A DNA stretch of 64,000 nt from Pyrrhoderma lamaoense (lineage: Eukaryota; Basidiomycota; Agaricomycetes; Hymenochaetales; Hymenochaetaceae): positions 2,294,001-2,358,000 of the forward strand of contig NBAZ01000001.1 of NCBI GenBank assembly GCA_002794735.1, in the 5' to 3' direction. Under the pieces are notes generated by a model. The model searched no databases and was not told the DNA's origin. It was given only the letters and a program-made list of their open reading frames with translations. The number at the start of each line of letters is the position of its first letter. The stretch's first letter is position 1. Below are positions 36,377 to 47,142 of this stretch, piece by piece. A program made the position numbers and the translations under genes.

Positions 36377-38556
36377 ATGCCCAATTCCCCGTTCAAATCT
36401 AATTCTAAACAAAAGTCCAGATCACTATCTCTATCATCCCTACCCATTCCCCAGTTTCTGTCTAAACCTCATTCCCCTTTCGCATGGCAGGCCCACTCTC
36501 AATCCCAGTCTCAGTCTCAATCCCCATCCCTTTCTTCTACTACATCCGCTTCTTCTAATACATCCCCTCCCGCCGGTAGCACCGATCCATCCCTCCCGGC
36601 CACGATGACAAAAAACACAACAACACAAACGACAACAGTCCCTTCCTACCACCCAACATACCACCAATCCCACCTCACCCCAACCCAAAAAACCATCTAT
36701 TCCCTCGAATCCGAAGAAAACTTCCGTTGGATAGCCCGCCTACTTCCCACGCGCTCTTCGCACGTCCTTGGTCCGTCTGAGCTGGTGAGACCGGAGGTAG
36801 TGAAGGAGATAGATGAATGGGGACAGTTTGCGGAGATGGCGCATGGATCTGTTGACCCGCGGGCGGTTTGGAAAAAGTTGGGGATGGGATGGGAAACGGG
36901 AGAGAAAGGGTTGGAATCGGGACTTGGGATGGACGTGCTTGAAGGGTACTGGGCGTTGGCTGGTGGAAGTATCGATAAAGTGGGGAAGGAAGATGAAGTG
37001 AAAGTTGAGACTCAAACTGGGGTTGAGTCCGGACCTAGTTCTGCTATTGCAAATGGTTATGATACTCATATTGAGATCAAAAATGGATACAACGAGTCCG
37101 AATATCAATCTGGGGCTGGAACCGAAACCGGAAGTGGACCTAGATTAGTGAGCGTATTTCATGGGAAAGTGGCCGATTTACAAGCCTATATCGCCCATCG
37201 AGTTGTTCTCGTTAATGGGGATGAGGAAGATGTCGGTAACAGTATTCGAAATGAAGACGTGAATGAGAATGAAATGGGGACCACCACCACCATCACTACC
37301 ACCAATAATGATAATGAGAACAGAGCCGAATCCGTATCTGGCTCCGAAGTTAAATTTAGGATCTTGACTGACGCTAAAGAGCAAGCCGAAATTGGGATTG
37401 GGACTGGGCGGCGGCGGAGGCAACGACAACGACAACGAAGACAAGGACAGTTGATCGTGGCGTTTTCGGGCACCTCAAAGCCTATTCAGGCGCTGAAAGA
37501 CGTAGACGCTCGTATGGTCGTTTACCCTTTTGACAAGGTTGAGCTCAAACGGATACTAGAGTCTGGTGAATCAGCCGTATCTCCACCAGAATCACCAGAC
37601 CCGGAACCAGCGTCAAAATCAAGATCAGACCCATTTATAAATTCAAATTCGGGATCACAATCTTCCGATGCTATAGCCACTACGACTACGACTTTGACTT
37701 CTATTCTGAATGCAAAAGTACATAACGGATTTTGGAGTATATTTACCGGTATAAAGGATATTGTGTTTAACGAAATAGCTAAAGCGTTAGCGAAGTACGA
37801 AGTAGACGAACTTGTTTTGACTGGACACAGTTTAGGAGCAACACAAGCTTTCTTACTTTCTATAGAGTTGTTGAAGGATCAACTGCTGCACTACCATCCG
37901 ACTACGACTACACCCAGAAATTATACTGCTAAAGTGGACGCCAGCCAGACGCTACCACTCCTATATTCCCCGGGCATAAAAATAAGAGTTGTCGCATTTG
38001 GATCTCCAAGAATCGGGAATGCCGGCCTTGTCATTTGTATAGGTTACTACTAAACAAATATAGAACGGAACACGGCCAAGACGCATTTATAGATTATTCT
38101 GTAAAGGATATAACGACGGTAAGAGTCTCACTAACTTATAATACTAAAACATGAATGCTACTATCGTTTCGACTGACTCTTTTATTATCTTCACACATGA
38201 ACACATGAATTCACGTATATCACTATCGACAATTATCGGCGATGATTGACCACATAACTAACATGTTAATAATAATGTTCAAAATAAAAATAAAAAAAAA
38301 ACCGTCCCTAGGCGTTCACTGCCTCCCTCCCAAATTCCTAGGATACCGTCACCTAGCCGAATCGTCCTACTACCTCTACCACGGAAACCTATACACCATA
38401 CCTCCATCTGAGAGTGAAGCATCGATCTTCCCTGTTTGTGTAGAGGCTAATGCCCCTCCGCCGGCGTTCCCTTTAGGAGGTCATAATTATTATAATAATC
38501 GGGACATGGAGGGAACGTTAAGGGTTTTGAGACAGCTTAATGTAGATGGGACGTGA
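36377..38556 (+). CDS. Class 3 (alpha/beta-hydrolase) lipase family protein
   Basis: The first exon (36377 to about 38030) encodes a long Ser/Gln/Thr-rich N-terminus without a signal peptide. It is followed by SVFHGKVADLQAYIAHRVVL and GQLIVAFSGTSKPIQALKDV (oxyanion region), then HNGFWSIFTGIKD. The nucleophile elbow LVLTGHSLGATQAFLLSIEL has Ser at about residue 483. VVAFGSPRIGNAG is the usual strand after it. The frame then slips by one base (near 38024-38033) and continues RLLLNKYRTEHGQDAFIDY with VKDITT, supplying the acidic residue. After an intron the last exon (from about 38311) reads GVHCLPPKFLGYRHLAESSY and ends VLRQLNVDGT. The phase of that intron does not fit exactly, so one base may also be missing there. 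Probably an intracellular lipase acting on acylglycerols or phospholipids. The exact substrate is unknown. Confidence 0.82.
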
Positions 38557-38973
38557 TGGAGGGATGATGCATAAGTATGTGATGAGTTGATGTGGTGATG
38601 TGGTGATGAGTTGTGAAAAGGAAGAAAGTCAGGTGAAAAAGGGCACTATCTTATATTATAGTTCACAATAGGAGTAGAGTAAACGAGTAGACTTAGGGTC
38701 TGATGTTTCCAATATGACTGTAGTGATTAGCCTTGATAGTTATAAGTTTAGATATCTTAACGTTTCTATGTTTTTTTTGTTGTATTCCTATGTGTGAATG
38801 TTACATGTGTTATTAATGATACAAGTTGCGCTGGGAAATCATAATCGAAATAACAATAAAACGAATGGTAGTGGTTGATAAAGTATCTTACTCCTTCCCT
38901 TCTCAACTGTTGTCAAAATACCCCAACTAGTCACCGGCCAGAACCTAGTTGATATGCGTATGTTGTTACTTAT
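38557..38973. other. Convergent intergenic region, lipase / MFS transporter
   Basis: About 415 bases between the two stops. Short GATGTGGTGATGTGGTGATGAG direct repeats occur just after the lipase stop (38580-38615). The rest is AT-rich with an ATAACAATAAAAC stretch that could serve as polyadenylation signal. No gene seen. Confidence 0.4.
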
Positions 38974-41452
38974 TTATTGACGATCCTTCTTTGCCCGTAG
39001 TCTCATGAAAGCCGTCCCAATGAAAAATAACCAAGCAAAAGCGATCAGATAAATGCTTATCACTCCAAATAACTCTCCACGTAAATGTTCAGCCCTAGTC
39101 TGCGCTTCTCCAGCTACCGTGCTCTCTAGATGTGTTTGTCTTCTTCGTAATCTTCGCGTTGCAGTGGTCCATCATTTAAGAGAGGTCTTTCCTCTTCTCT
39201 TTCTTCTTCATTGTTGATACCAGTTCTTGGGTCTGCTGCGAACGACGATGTAGGAAGTTCACTCGAAGTCGAAGCTTCTCTCCGTTGTTGTAAAGAAAGA
39301 GACTCGGATTCAGATTCAACTTTTGCATGTCGTAAACCAGTCCCATCTACTGTCCTCTGTAAGCCCTCTTCGTCCTCTTCTTCACCTATAACAAAGTCAC
39401 GTTCACCGCTATCACCATCTACTTCTTCTTCAAATTCCCCACTCCCTCTTGACAGACGACGCCGCTCCCCTCTTCTTCCGCCGCACGTATTTTCCTTTTA
39501 CGATCCAGTATCCAAAGTCCGATGATGGAGAAGAGATGGCAGATGTTTAAGAAAAGGAAAAGGGTCAAGAGTTGTTTGATAGCACTCAGTTCGCTTGTAG
39601 ATGGGCCTGATTCGGGATCGGCGTTCTTTGGTTTACCTTTATCCAGGAAAAGCCCTGCAAACGTCCTGATTAATACGATTTTTCTTGGTTAGTAATGCGT
39701 AAAGGGTCAGTAATTATGTGATGTGGCCTACTGAAAAATCGTAGTCCCAGTTTGTTCGAGCTGGATGGTAAATATATAAGTAAAACACCCAAGTTAGTGA
39801 AAGTACTCGCTTAAAGTCTATGGAAAGCCTTACACTCTTATGAGCACCTAACGTAGTCGGTACGTATTTTGACGAGACAAGTTTCGGGACAATAACTACC
39901 AATAGTACTAGTGATCAAAAACAATGCATTAGAGTTACCAAGTCTACAATTGTTATCTCCTTTCACTCACGAGAGGCAAAGCCTTGACCTATGCCGTATA
40001 GAGCCACAGCGGGAATTGGTGTCTTTGTCAAGCTTGGAGGGAGAACAAGCCAGAAGTAGCACAAGGATGTTAGTATGGAAGAAAGAACGAAGAGCTGGAG
40101 AATTATAGGCCGATGTCTCATGCGATCAATTAATGAGCCGACCTGAAGATGCGAAGGTAAGCAGAACTGAACTTAGCGAATTATGTTAACGTACTATAGG
40201 GTATAGGAAAACACTCCCAGCTAGTAAGAACGATGCATCACTAGTGGATTCTTGTTCCGTTAGGTTATAACGTTTTTCAAGGATATTACTTTTAGAATTG
40301 TTTGTGTTGAATTAGTTTTGTTCAAAATTTAAGGGATAAACTTACGCAGCTAGATGAGTGAAAGGTGACCAGATAGCACCACAAAGGATATTTACACCAA
40401 TATAACTACAACAAAATATCATAAAGTGGGAATGAAATGAAGAATAGAACACAGAACTTACGCCCAAAAAACGTCACCAAGTTTTGTTATGTCTCTGAGA
40501 TGAACGGACTTCTTCTTTGCAACCTGTTTCAACGCCTCTGCTTCGGATACGTCTTCTCCAGTGATGGCTCGAGCTTCACGACGAAGCTCCGACGCCTCCA
40601 ACTCAGTCCCAGAACTAGTTACAAGCCATTTAGAAGCAGAGAGATATATCAAGTTCATGAAGAAAGATAACGCCGCAAGCGACGTCGCAGCAATAAAAGG
40701 GGCTCGAGGACCAAAGGTCTCAGATAGTGGATATGAAGTTCTAGCTGCAACGAAGGAGGAAGCTTTCCCGACTACGAGTCCCAAAGCCATTGACAAGCCT
40801 AGTCCATGATTCTTGAAGAAACGAACGATGATAGATTCTTGAACGACAGCAAGTGGACTAACCCCTAGTCCAAAGATAAACATTCCAAATGTCATAAGAC
40901 GAACACTCTCTATAACGTCTCCAAGAAGAAGAATAGTTTGGCCTGGAATACCGATGGGTTTAGAGAACTTTATAACTAATGCAGATTTTTCACTTCATAC
41001 CAAAAAATATGAGCCCAGTTGCAAGAATACTTGTCATTGTAGTTCCGAGGTATCCAGCTAAAACACCTCCAACAAGAGGCGTCCATGTGCTATTCAAACT
41101 GAATGCCGCAATCAATAAACTGAACTCTGTATTCGAGGTTCCCATTTCCCGAGAAAGGCGAGTTTTCAAAGGACCTAGTATATACGAGGCACTAGGATAG
41201 ATTAAAATAGTAGTGAGATAGCATGTCTCCGTAGTAACTTGAGTTATTATATATTTACTAGTGACTACCTATACTCAACGAGCAAGCACATAGCAAAGCT
41301 ACAGCCCGAACTAGATGTGCTCTGGCTCCCGAATTTATTGTCTGATATTCGGAGGACAACCGGTCCCGGCTTGAACCATATCGCATCTCATTTTCATTTG
41401 CATCCCTCGAGTTTGAGAGTAATGACTGCCCATAACGAGTCGCGGCAGTCAT
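38974..41452 (-). CDS. Major facilitator superfamily transporter, MFSD1-like
   Basis: The start at 41452 gives MTAATRYGQSLLSNSRDANE with an acidic cytosolic N-terminus, then helix 1 HLVRAVALLCACSLSIGSHY. Later exons encode LIAAFSLNSTWTPLVGGVLA and GTTMTSILATGLIFFGM, then MTFGMFIFGLGVSPLAVVQE, the VRFFKNHGLGLSMAL motif and APFIAATSLAALSFFMNLIY. The GLG...VVQE pattern and the FF/W..G.GL.... loop are those of MFSD1-type lysosomal or vacuolar carriers. The C-terminal half continues through short exons to IGLWILDRKRKIR, an acidic loop and a last helix LFGVISIYLIAFAWLFFIGT, ending RLRAKKDRQ at 38974. Two one-base frame losses occur in the C-terminal region, at the C4 run 39467-39470 and near 39145-39170. 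Substrate unknown; small peptides by analogy. Confidence 0.83.
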
Positions 41453-41674
41453 GGTAAGGAATAGGTGAAAAGAGAGAAAGGAGAGGGAGGGGGTCAGTAA
41501 CGTACAGACAAAGAGCCGGTGCAGTACTCGCTAAATGCGGGCACGGTGTGTGGGAATCACGCGGGTCGGGTCGATCTAAATTTCTTTTCCGTCACCATTT
41601 TGTCTGCGGTCGGCGCCATTCACAAGCTTGAGGAAAAGACCGTACTGTCTTGTGCTTGAGCTAGCTTATTTGTC

Positions 41675-42585
41675 ATGAACACACTTGTCAACGTTACCAG
41701 AGCATGCGCAACTAGCTCTTCCCCTGCAAGAAGAACTTTTCATTCTTCTGTCCTCTTGCAATTTCCCCGCCGAAAAGTCTCACAACCTGCACCTCCAATT
41801 CTCGCAAAAACTGGTGTGTTTCTCGATGAGGACCCGGATATAGAACACCAAATTCCTTTTGAAGAGCGTGAAGGACATGGGAGCTCTTCAGCTGGTCATC
41901 TCTTACTAGAACAACAGCGTCATATGTTGCAATACATGCGATTAATCGAACACGACATGCCGAAACTCGTTCGTAAGTCAATAAGTATTTCATACAAACG
42001 TCTTTAATCACTGTTTATATCTAACGACTATCCTGAAACCAAGAATTCCGAGAAGACTTTACTCCCCCGTCCAAGGATAGGCCGCTCGTAGTTCGTACTA
42101 TTGACTACAATGGTGAAGAACACCCTGTGACCGCAAAGCGAACGGTAGTTGTCGCTGTGTCGGATCTCCCCTTGAAGGGTATTCAACAACGACACACCTT
42201 CAAGCTACTTGCTGGTCCTCGGTGGACCCCGACCCCTCCAGCCGACGCTGGTATTGGCCCTGACGAAAGCCATTCTGCGGAGGGTTTTATCAAAATCTCT
42301 TGTGAAGATTTCCCTCAACCAGGAATGAACTTAAAGTGGATTAGCGACGTATTGGATAGACTTGTGGAAGAAGCTAATGTAAGCTCTTTTGTTCGACTCT
42401 GTGCACACGTAATGCCGATTTTTTGTCTTCAGTCAGAAGACGTTTGCAAGGCTTATGCCAATATACCATTGGATACTAGGCATATCGAATCAAAAAAAGG
42501 AAAGCGCAAAAACACCACTAATTTTGCATCGTTCAAAGATTTCCCATCAGAATGGCTGCCACCACCGAAGGTTTCTCCTCAATAG
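41675..42585 (+). CDS. RSM24: Mitochondrial small-subunit ribosomal protein mS35
   Basis: Exons 41675-41972, 42044-42378 and 42433-42585, phases consistent. The N-terminus MNTLVNVTRACATSSSPARR with RTFHSSVLLQFPRRK is a basic, Ser-rich mitochondrial presequence. The body reads PLVVRTIDYNGEEHPVTAKR and VAVSDLPLKGIQQRHTFKLL, then AGPRWTPTPPADAG and GFIKISCEDFPQPGMNLKWI with DVLDRLVEEAN. These are the conserved blocks of mS35 (yeast Rsm24, human MRPS35). The C-terminus ends WLPPPKVSPQ. The protein is a structural component of the mitoribosome small subunit. Its expected length of about 260 aa fits the family. Confidence 0.93.
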
Positions 42586-42735
42586 TCGATAACTTACTTA
42601 CGTTACTTTGAAAAGGCCCTGAACTAATATCAATCAAACATATAATATAATCTGTTTATATTCGACTGCAGAATAGTTAAAAGCTCTTTTGTGGTGTTAC
42701 ATGTACATTGGTCTTTAAGAAAGATACTCTAAAGA

Positions 42736-43701
42736 TCATAGACATAATCCTAGTAATTTGATGTTGGCCGCGCATAGCTGTTCGAATATGCCATCAAGTG
42801 GGCTGAATAATGGCTTTAGTAGGTCAAGCACATAATCAGTCGCGTTCTCGGTTATGTCTAGAATTGTGTCTACTAGGCACTTGACTTCGTAAACAACTAA
42901 AAACAAAGACATTAATTTAACTATCGTCTCTTGTGGTGGTCACTTACTTGGCCCTAAAGTGGGTCCCAAAGCAGGGATATTATAGGTCATCGTAGTCACA
43001 CTAGACATTATGTCCTTACTGGCATCGACGGATTGTTTGATTAAGGTCTGTAGTTGATCCGTTTTATCGTAAAAAGCAAGACCTTTTGCTGAAGCCAGCT
43101 TATTCAGAAGATCGCTAAGGTCTAAGGTGTTCTGTTGAAAGTCTGTGACCTTACTTGCAGCTTCTTGCTGGAAGGAAGCATCGTCCCCGTCTCTTGAAGC
43201 AGATCGTGCAGCCAAGTCACCTATTATGAATCATAAGTGGATTTTTACTTTCTTTAGAAGAGAAAACATACGAAGGTCTTGTGCATTTGAAACAGTATTG
43301 TCTCGATTTTCAGAAAATTTAGTAAAAAGTTGATCCAAGTCCGAAGAATCGCGATGAAATATGCGAAAGGAGCTGTAGATACTTGAGGTTTCGCGTTTCA
43401 CATAGGTTACGCTTGAGTTATTCGGGCTTCGTCTATGTTTATCTTGAGAATTTTCGATAGCTTTAGGATGACTGATAGGCTCTGAAATGTGATAAGTTCT
43501 CTTGACAAGACGTCGAGTGGCATGCGCAATCGGCGCAATGTGACTTCCATAGTCTACGTTCAAGAAAGGCATAGGTACAGGGGCAGGACCAGGACCAGGG
43601 TTGGGAAAAGCTAGAGCATTAACAGTATATACAGGCGTTGAGGCTAGAGTGGCAGCAAGTAGAAGAGGGAACGTAAGAAGCCAGCTACGGTGAACAGGCA
43701 T
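42736..43701 (-). CDS. Secreted proprotein of unknown function
   Basis: The start at 43701 gives MPVHRSWLLTFPLLLAATLA, a clear signal peptide. A Pro/Gly-rich segment follows (FPNPGPGPAPVPMPFLNVDY), then several dibasic sites (RRLVKRTYH, DKHRRSPNN, TYVKRETSS) that look like Kex2 cleavage points. Exon 1 ends within NAQDLR. Exon 2 encodes a helical, Gln/Asp-rich region (DFQQNTLDLSDLLNKLASAK, DKTDQLQTLIKQSVDASKD). Exon 3 starts VYEVKCLVDTILDITENATD with an N-glycosylation site and ends FEQLCAANIKLLGLCL at 42736. Introns of about 70 nt are GT-AG and in phase. Only the C-terminal part holds cysteines (three). I do not recognise the family. It may be a small secreted protein whose mature form is released by Kex2. 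Confidence 0.75.
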
Positions 43702-44073
43702 TCTGGAAAACCAATATATAAAGTATTGATTCGACAGGCTATCGCGATTGATGAATATAAGATAGTACAGACACGTCCGGCGTGAAGTATCAAGACTGCA
43801 ATGATGACTAGGAAATGAATGAGGAAGAGTGGCAGAATCCGTATCTTATATCAAACCATGTAGCGGACTTTAAAATTGTAATACCAATGTGTTTGCATTG
43901 TTTGGGATCAACACATCCAAAACTAGAATACTCTTATTTGTGTTACACTAATATTAGTACCAGACCTACAAAGGATAGATAAAAACACCGGGGATCCAAG
44001 AAAATCTAAAGGGAAAAAGAGAACGTCCATAGAGTCCATAAGATTTTAAAAAATGTCCGTATGCACTGATAAT
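43702..44073. other. Intergenic region between two secreted-protein genes
   Basis: About 370 bases: the promoter of the secreted proprotein (minus strand) and the 3' region of the priA-like gene. AT-rich, with TTATTTGTGTTACACTAATATTAG around 43930. No gene seen. Confidence 0.4.
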
Positions 44074-46415
44074 TTAGATAAATTTCTGACTTGAGGGTCG
44101 CTCGCACCGGCTCAAGTCTCCTGAGGGACGATACCCACTAGAACATTCATTTACTGTACGAACGTGAGTTAGAAGCGTCCCTATGTACTGCTTTTTGTAC
44201 TAAATATCTCACCTATGCAGACACCCTGTTCACAAGCAACATTCACTGAATATTGGATGTCCATACAGTTTTGACCGTCACCCAACTCGGAACAGCCTCC
44301 ACAGTTATGAAGATCTCCCAGAGTCTCCACGCTAATTATCACTGTTAGTATTATTTACGCTGGAGGGTAGAAATCAAGGCTTACCATTCGTAAACACTGT
44401 CTTGAGTACGTGCACTCAACCCACTGACCGGACAAGATGTCTGGCCATATGGACAGGAGGAAACAGGCTGTTGCTTCTGACTTCGGGAGATCATCTTCTT
44501 TTTCCGTATATAGAAGAGGGTTTTGGTGTCGAAGATGCGTATGTTTCACACATAAAACTATTCACGTTCCAGGTATAGGATGAAGGACAAACAGGACCTG
44601 GACCAAAGGGGTACCTCGGGACACAACATGACGTTTTGGATGAGTACTCCCAAGCGGAAGGGCATATAACACTTGCACTGTACATAGTATTTGAGTAACA
44701 AGGATGTGAATTGCAGTTTATAAACTTACCTTGAAGGTGAATTGCTTCCTCCAGAAGGTAAGCAACATCCCTTTGCAGCGTACCAGAACTCATTCTGGCG
44801 ACATGTACTTTGAGATGGAGTACTCACACTTGTGGAGTGAGAGGTGGTGTGATGGGACGTTGAAGTAGCTTTTGTGGTTGTCTCCACATGTGTTACATGT
44901 GTGCTCTGAGTTTTAGATGCTGATTGGGTCTTACTCGATGATTTGTAAGTAGTACCAGACGCCTTTTGAGTTGATGATTCATGTGTACTTGATGTTTTAT
45001 GACTACTTGATGTTTTTTGAGCACTCGATGTTTTATGAGTGCTTGTCGTTTTATGAGTGCTTGTCGTTTTATGAGTACTTGAATGAGTGGTGGTTGTACT
45101 CGGCTTATGCGTAGTGTAATGGGATATCTTTGCCGTTGTTGTTGTCGTCGTACAAGGCGTTGTAGTCGTTTTACTTGTTTTATGTGAGGATGTGATTTTG
45201 TATGTCGTCGTTGATGGCTTAGACACGTGTTTTGACGAGGAGCTATAGCTATGATTTGAAGATGATTTCGCCGATTTGCTGTGACTAGATGAGGTTGACG
45301 TTGCTTTATGAGTGGAGGAGCTAGAAGTATATGTCGATTTGTGAGTGGCCGTACTAGTGGTATGCGTCGCCTTATGGCTGGTTGTACTAGTAGTATGCGT
45401 TGCCTTGTGAGTGGTTGTACTAGTGGTATGTGTTGCTTTGTGGGAAGCTGTACTAGTAGTGTGCGTGTATGAAGATTTATGAGTAGACGTTTGTTTTGGA
45501 GTGGCCTTACTTTTCGTACTGGTCGTACAACTCGTTGTTTCGTATACTGTTTTGTAAGTTGTAGTTGTAGTTTTATGTGTACTAACTGTCGAAGATGCCT
45601 TATGGGTAGATGACTTTGAGTGAGCGGTCGACGTCGCCTTATGGGAACTAGACAAGGCCGATGATTTGCTTGTATATTTACTCGTTGCTGCTTTGGACGT
45701 CTTTGTCTCATGGCTAGATGCTTTGGTTGAGGTTTGTTTCTGGGTTTCTTTACTTGCGACTTCAGACGAAGATTTTCCTGAGCTATGGCTAGATCCAGAT
45801 GAACCATACGAGTTCGACCCCCATCCCGAGCCTTGACTTCCACCGTAGTTACTTTCGCTGTGTCCACTAGAGGAGCCTTGACTGGACCAGCTGCTACTTC
45901 CAGAAACTCCGAAGCTTCCATAATTACCTTCTCCAGAACCACCTCGCTTATGGAGATCGCGATCACTGAGATACTCGTATCTATATGTATGTATCTTCAC
46001 GGACATCAAGATTGTATGTGGGAAGGAAGTCCCGGCTTTGTATATTTGAATAGCCTGGACATTCGAGTCTGAAGAGGAGGTTGGATGAATTTTAACTGAG
46101 TTTTATCAAAGGTATCCAAACTTACGGCACTACTCCAGCGTTATCGGTGGCTATAAGTTGTAAGCTTCAAATATATTTTTCCAAGAAGTATGATTTAAGC
46201 AATCCAAAACTTTACCTTTTGGGCAACAAGTTGACGCAGGGGCGTACCTACCGCGCGCGCGGGGGGGATGGAGGGATCAATAAACAAAAAATTCTAGTTC
46301 AATATCTTACAAGTACGTACCAAAAGAACCCAGTTGCGCACCCCTCATCGGGTTTAGTTAGAGAGAGAGGAGCAAGGGATGCAAACAAGATCAATCCAAG
46401 TAGTTTTCTGGACAT
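44074..46415 (-). CDS. priA-like Cys-rich cell-wall glycoprotein with Ser/Thr/Lys/His mucin region
   Basis: Exon 1 (46321-46415) encodes a signal peptide (MSRKLLGLILFASLAPLSL). Two tiny exons follow (46216-46247 and 46126-46150), giving FFWYAPASTCCPK and ATDNAGVVP. A large exon from 46068 carries a dibasic HKRGG site, a Gly/Ser-rich part and about 300 residues of Ser/Thr/Lys/His mucin repeats. It ends in a Cys module (CRQNEFWYAAKGCCLP). Further exons encode CPSAWEYSSKTSCCVPRYPF and CPSSYTWN. The C-terminal module is CPYGQTSCPVSGL ... DLHNCGGCSELGDGQNC ... VACEQGVC ... NECSSGYRPSGDLSRC, ending SSQKFI at 44074. This last module is that of basidiomycete priA-type proteins, which are secreted and probably wall-bound. 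The join between exon 4's start and the mucin frame does not resolve cleanly: the two are out of phase by one base. Confidence 0.82.
44975..45085 (-). repeat. 18-nt (six-residue) repeat STHKTT in the mucin region
   Basis: Consecutive copies reading STHKTT, STHKTT, STHKTS, SAQKTS, SSHKTS and STHESS. The plus strand shows GTTTTATGAGTGCTTGTC-like words spaced by 18 bases. It lies near the C-terminal end of the mucin tract. Confidence 0.8.
45340..45470 (-). repeat. 33-nt (11-residue) tandem repeat inside the mucin region
   Basis: Three to four near-identical copies of an 11-residue unit (SHKATHTTSTT / THKATHTTSTT / SHKATHTTSTA) in the priA-like protein. Differences are mainly synonymous or Ser/Thr swaps. 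Such units expand and shrink readily and provide O-glycosylation sites. Confidence 0.8.
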
Positions 46416-47142
46416 CTTCGCAAACAGATCCAGACAGAGGATACAGAGCAGTCTGTGGAAGCTGCTAAAGATTCAACCTGAAACTGGTCATTTTAAAGCA
46501 TCAAAACGAGCATGTCAAGAAACTTTGACCCCTTCTGTAACCTCCGTTGTTCTCATCCTCGGCAGAGCAATCAAGGTAAAGCTCGTATTCCGAAAGCTCT
46601 CATCAATCTAAATTTGTGATAGCTTTGTCATTGTATTCTAGCTTGATGTTATCTTAGGCCAGTATCTAATACGATTCTTGTTTACTCTGAGCAATGTGGC
46701 ACGGGTTTTTGCTTCATTTGGCAATCTAAAGCTTGAATACCATTATTCGGGGATTGCACAGAATAGTAATTCTAGTCGAAGCAAAATTACTCACAGTTAT
46801 TTCAAGTGTGCAGCCTTTGGCTCCGACTCGCCACAGAGATTCTGAGCTAGGGTTTAAAGTATTAATAAAGGATTCGCACTTATTATAGAGGACAGCCACG
46901 ATCAACCATTCTCGCACCATAATGGTTGGGCGGGTTCCTGCACTATTTATACTTCCTTGTATACTAAGGATATTTGAATTTCGTAAAGTTTGTGGCGAAA
47001 AACCTTAGAATGAGTTTATTATGAACATGAAAGAGATGATACAGCCTCATTCATATTTTGCGGGAGGCAAAAATTAAACTTCCAATTACATGGCAGCTAA
47101 GTACAATTGAAGAAATAAACGGATGTAGAAGTAGATAATTAC
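46416..47142. other. Intergenic region between priA-like gene and PP2A-A gene
   Basis: About 730 bases. The left part is the presumed promoter of the priA-like gene (minus strand). The right part is the PP2A-A 3' untranslated region. A 64-codon minus-strand frame at 46726-46920 has no family resemblance and is not called. A (CG)n-G7 tract lies just to the left, inside the first intron of the priA-like gene (46251-46267). Confidence 0.4.

Noticed and set aside
36740..37108. Minus-strand frame inside the lipase gene
   Set aside because: Shadow of the lipase N-terminal coding region.
38024..38060. A 34-nt intron (GTCATT...ATATAG) to explain the lipase frame change
   Set aside because: Too short for the introns seen here (45 nt or more), and the resulting frame loses the conserved lipase blocks.
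44975..45470. Regularly spaced repeats considered as a CRISPR array
   Set aside because: They are in-frame protein repeats of 18 and 33 nt in a eukaryotic gene, with no unique spacers.
44893..45966. Long alternative frame (about 357 codons) overlapping the mucin region on the minus strand
   Set aside because: It arises from the repetitive codons of the mucin frame. Composition is Arg/Gln/Leu-rich without any domain, while the other frame has the repeats and Cys modules.
46147..46611. Plus-strand frame of 154 codons
   Set aside because: It lies opposite the signal-peptide exon, microexons and promoter of the priA-like gene and has no family signature.
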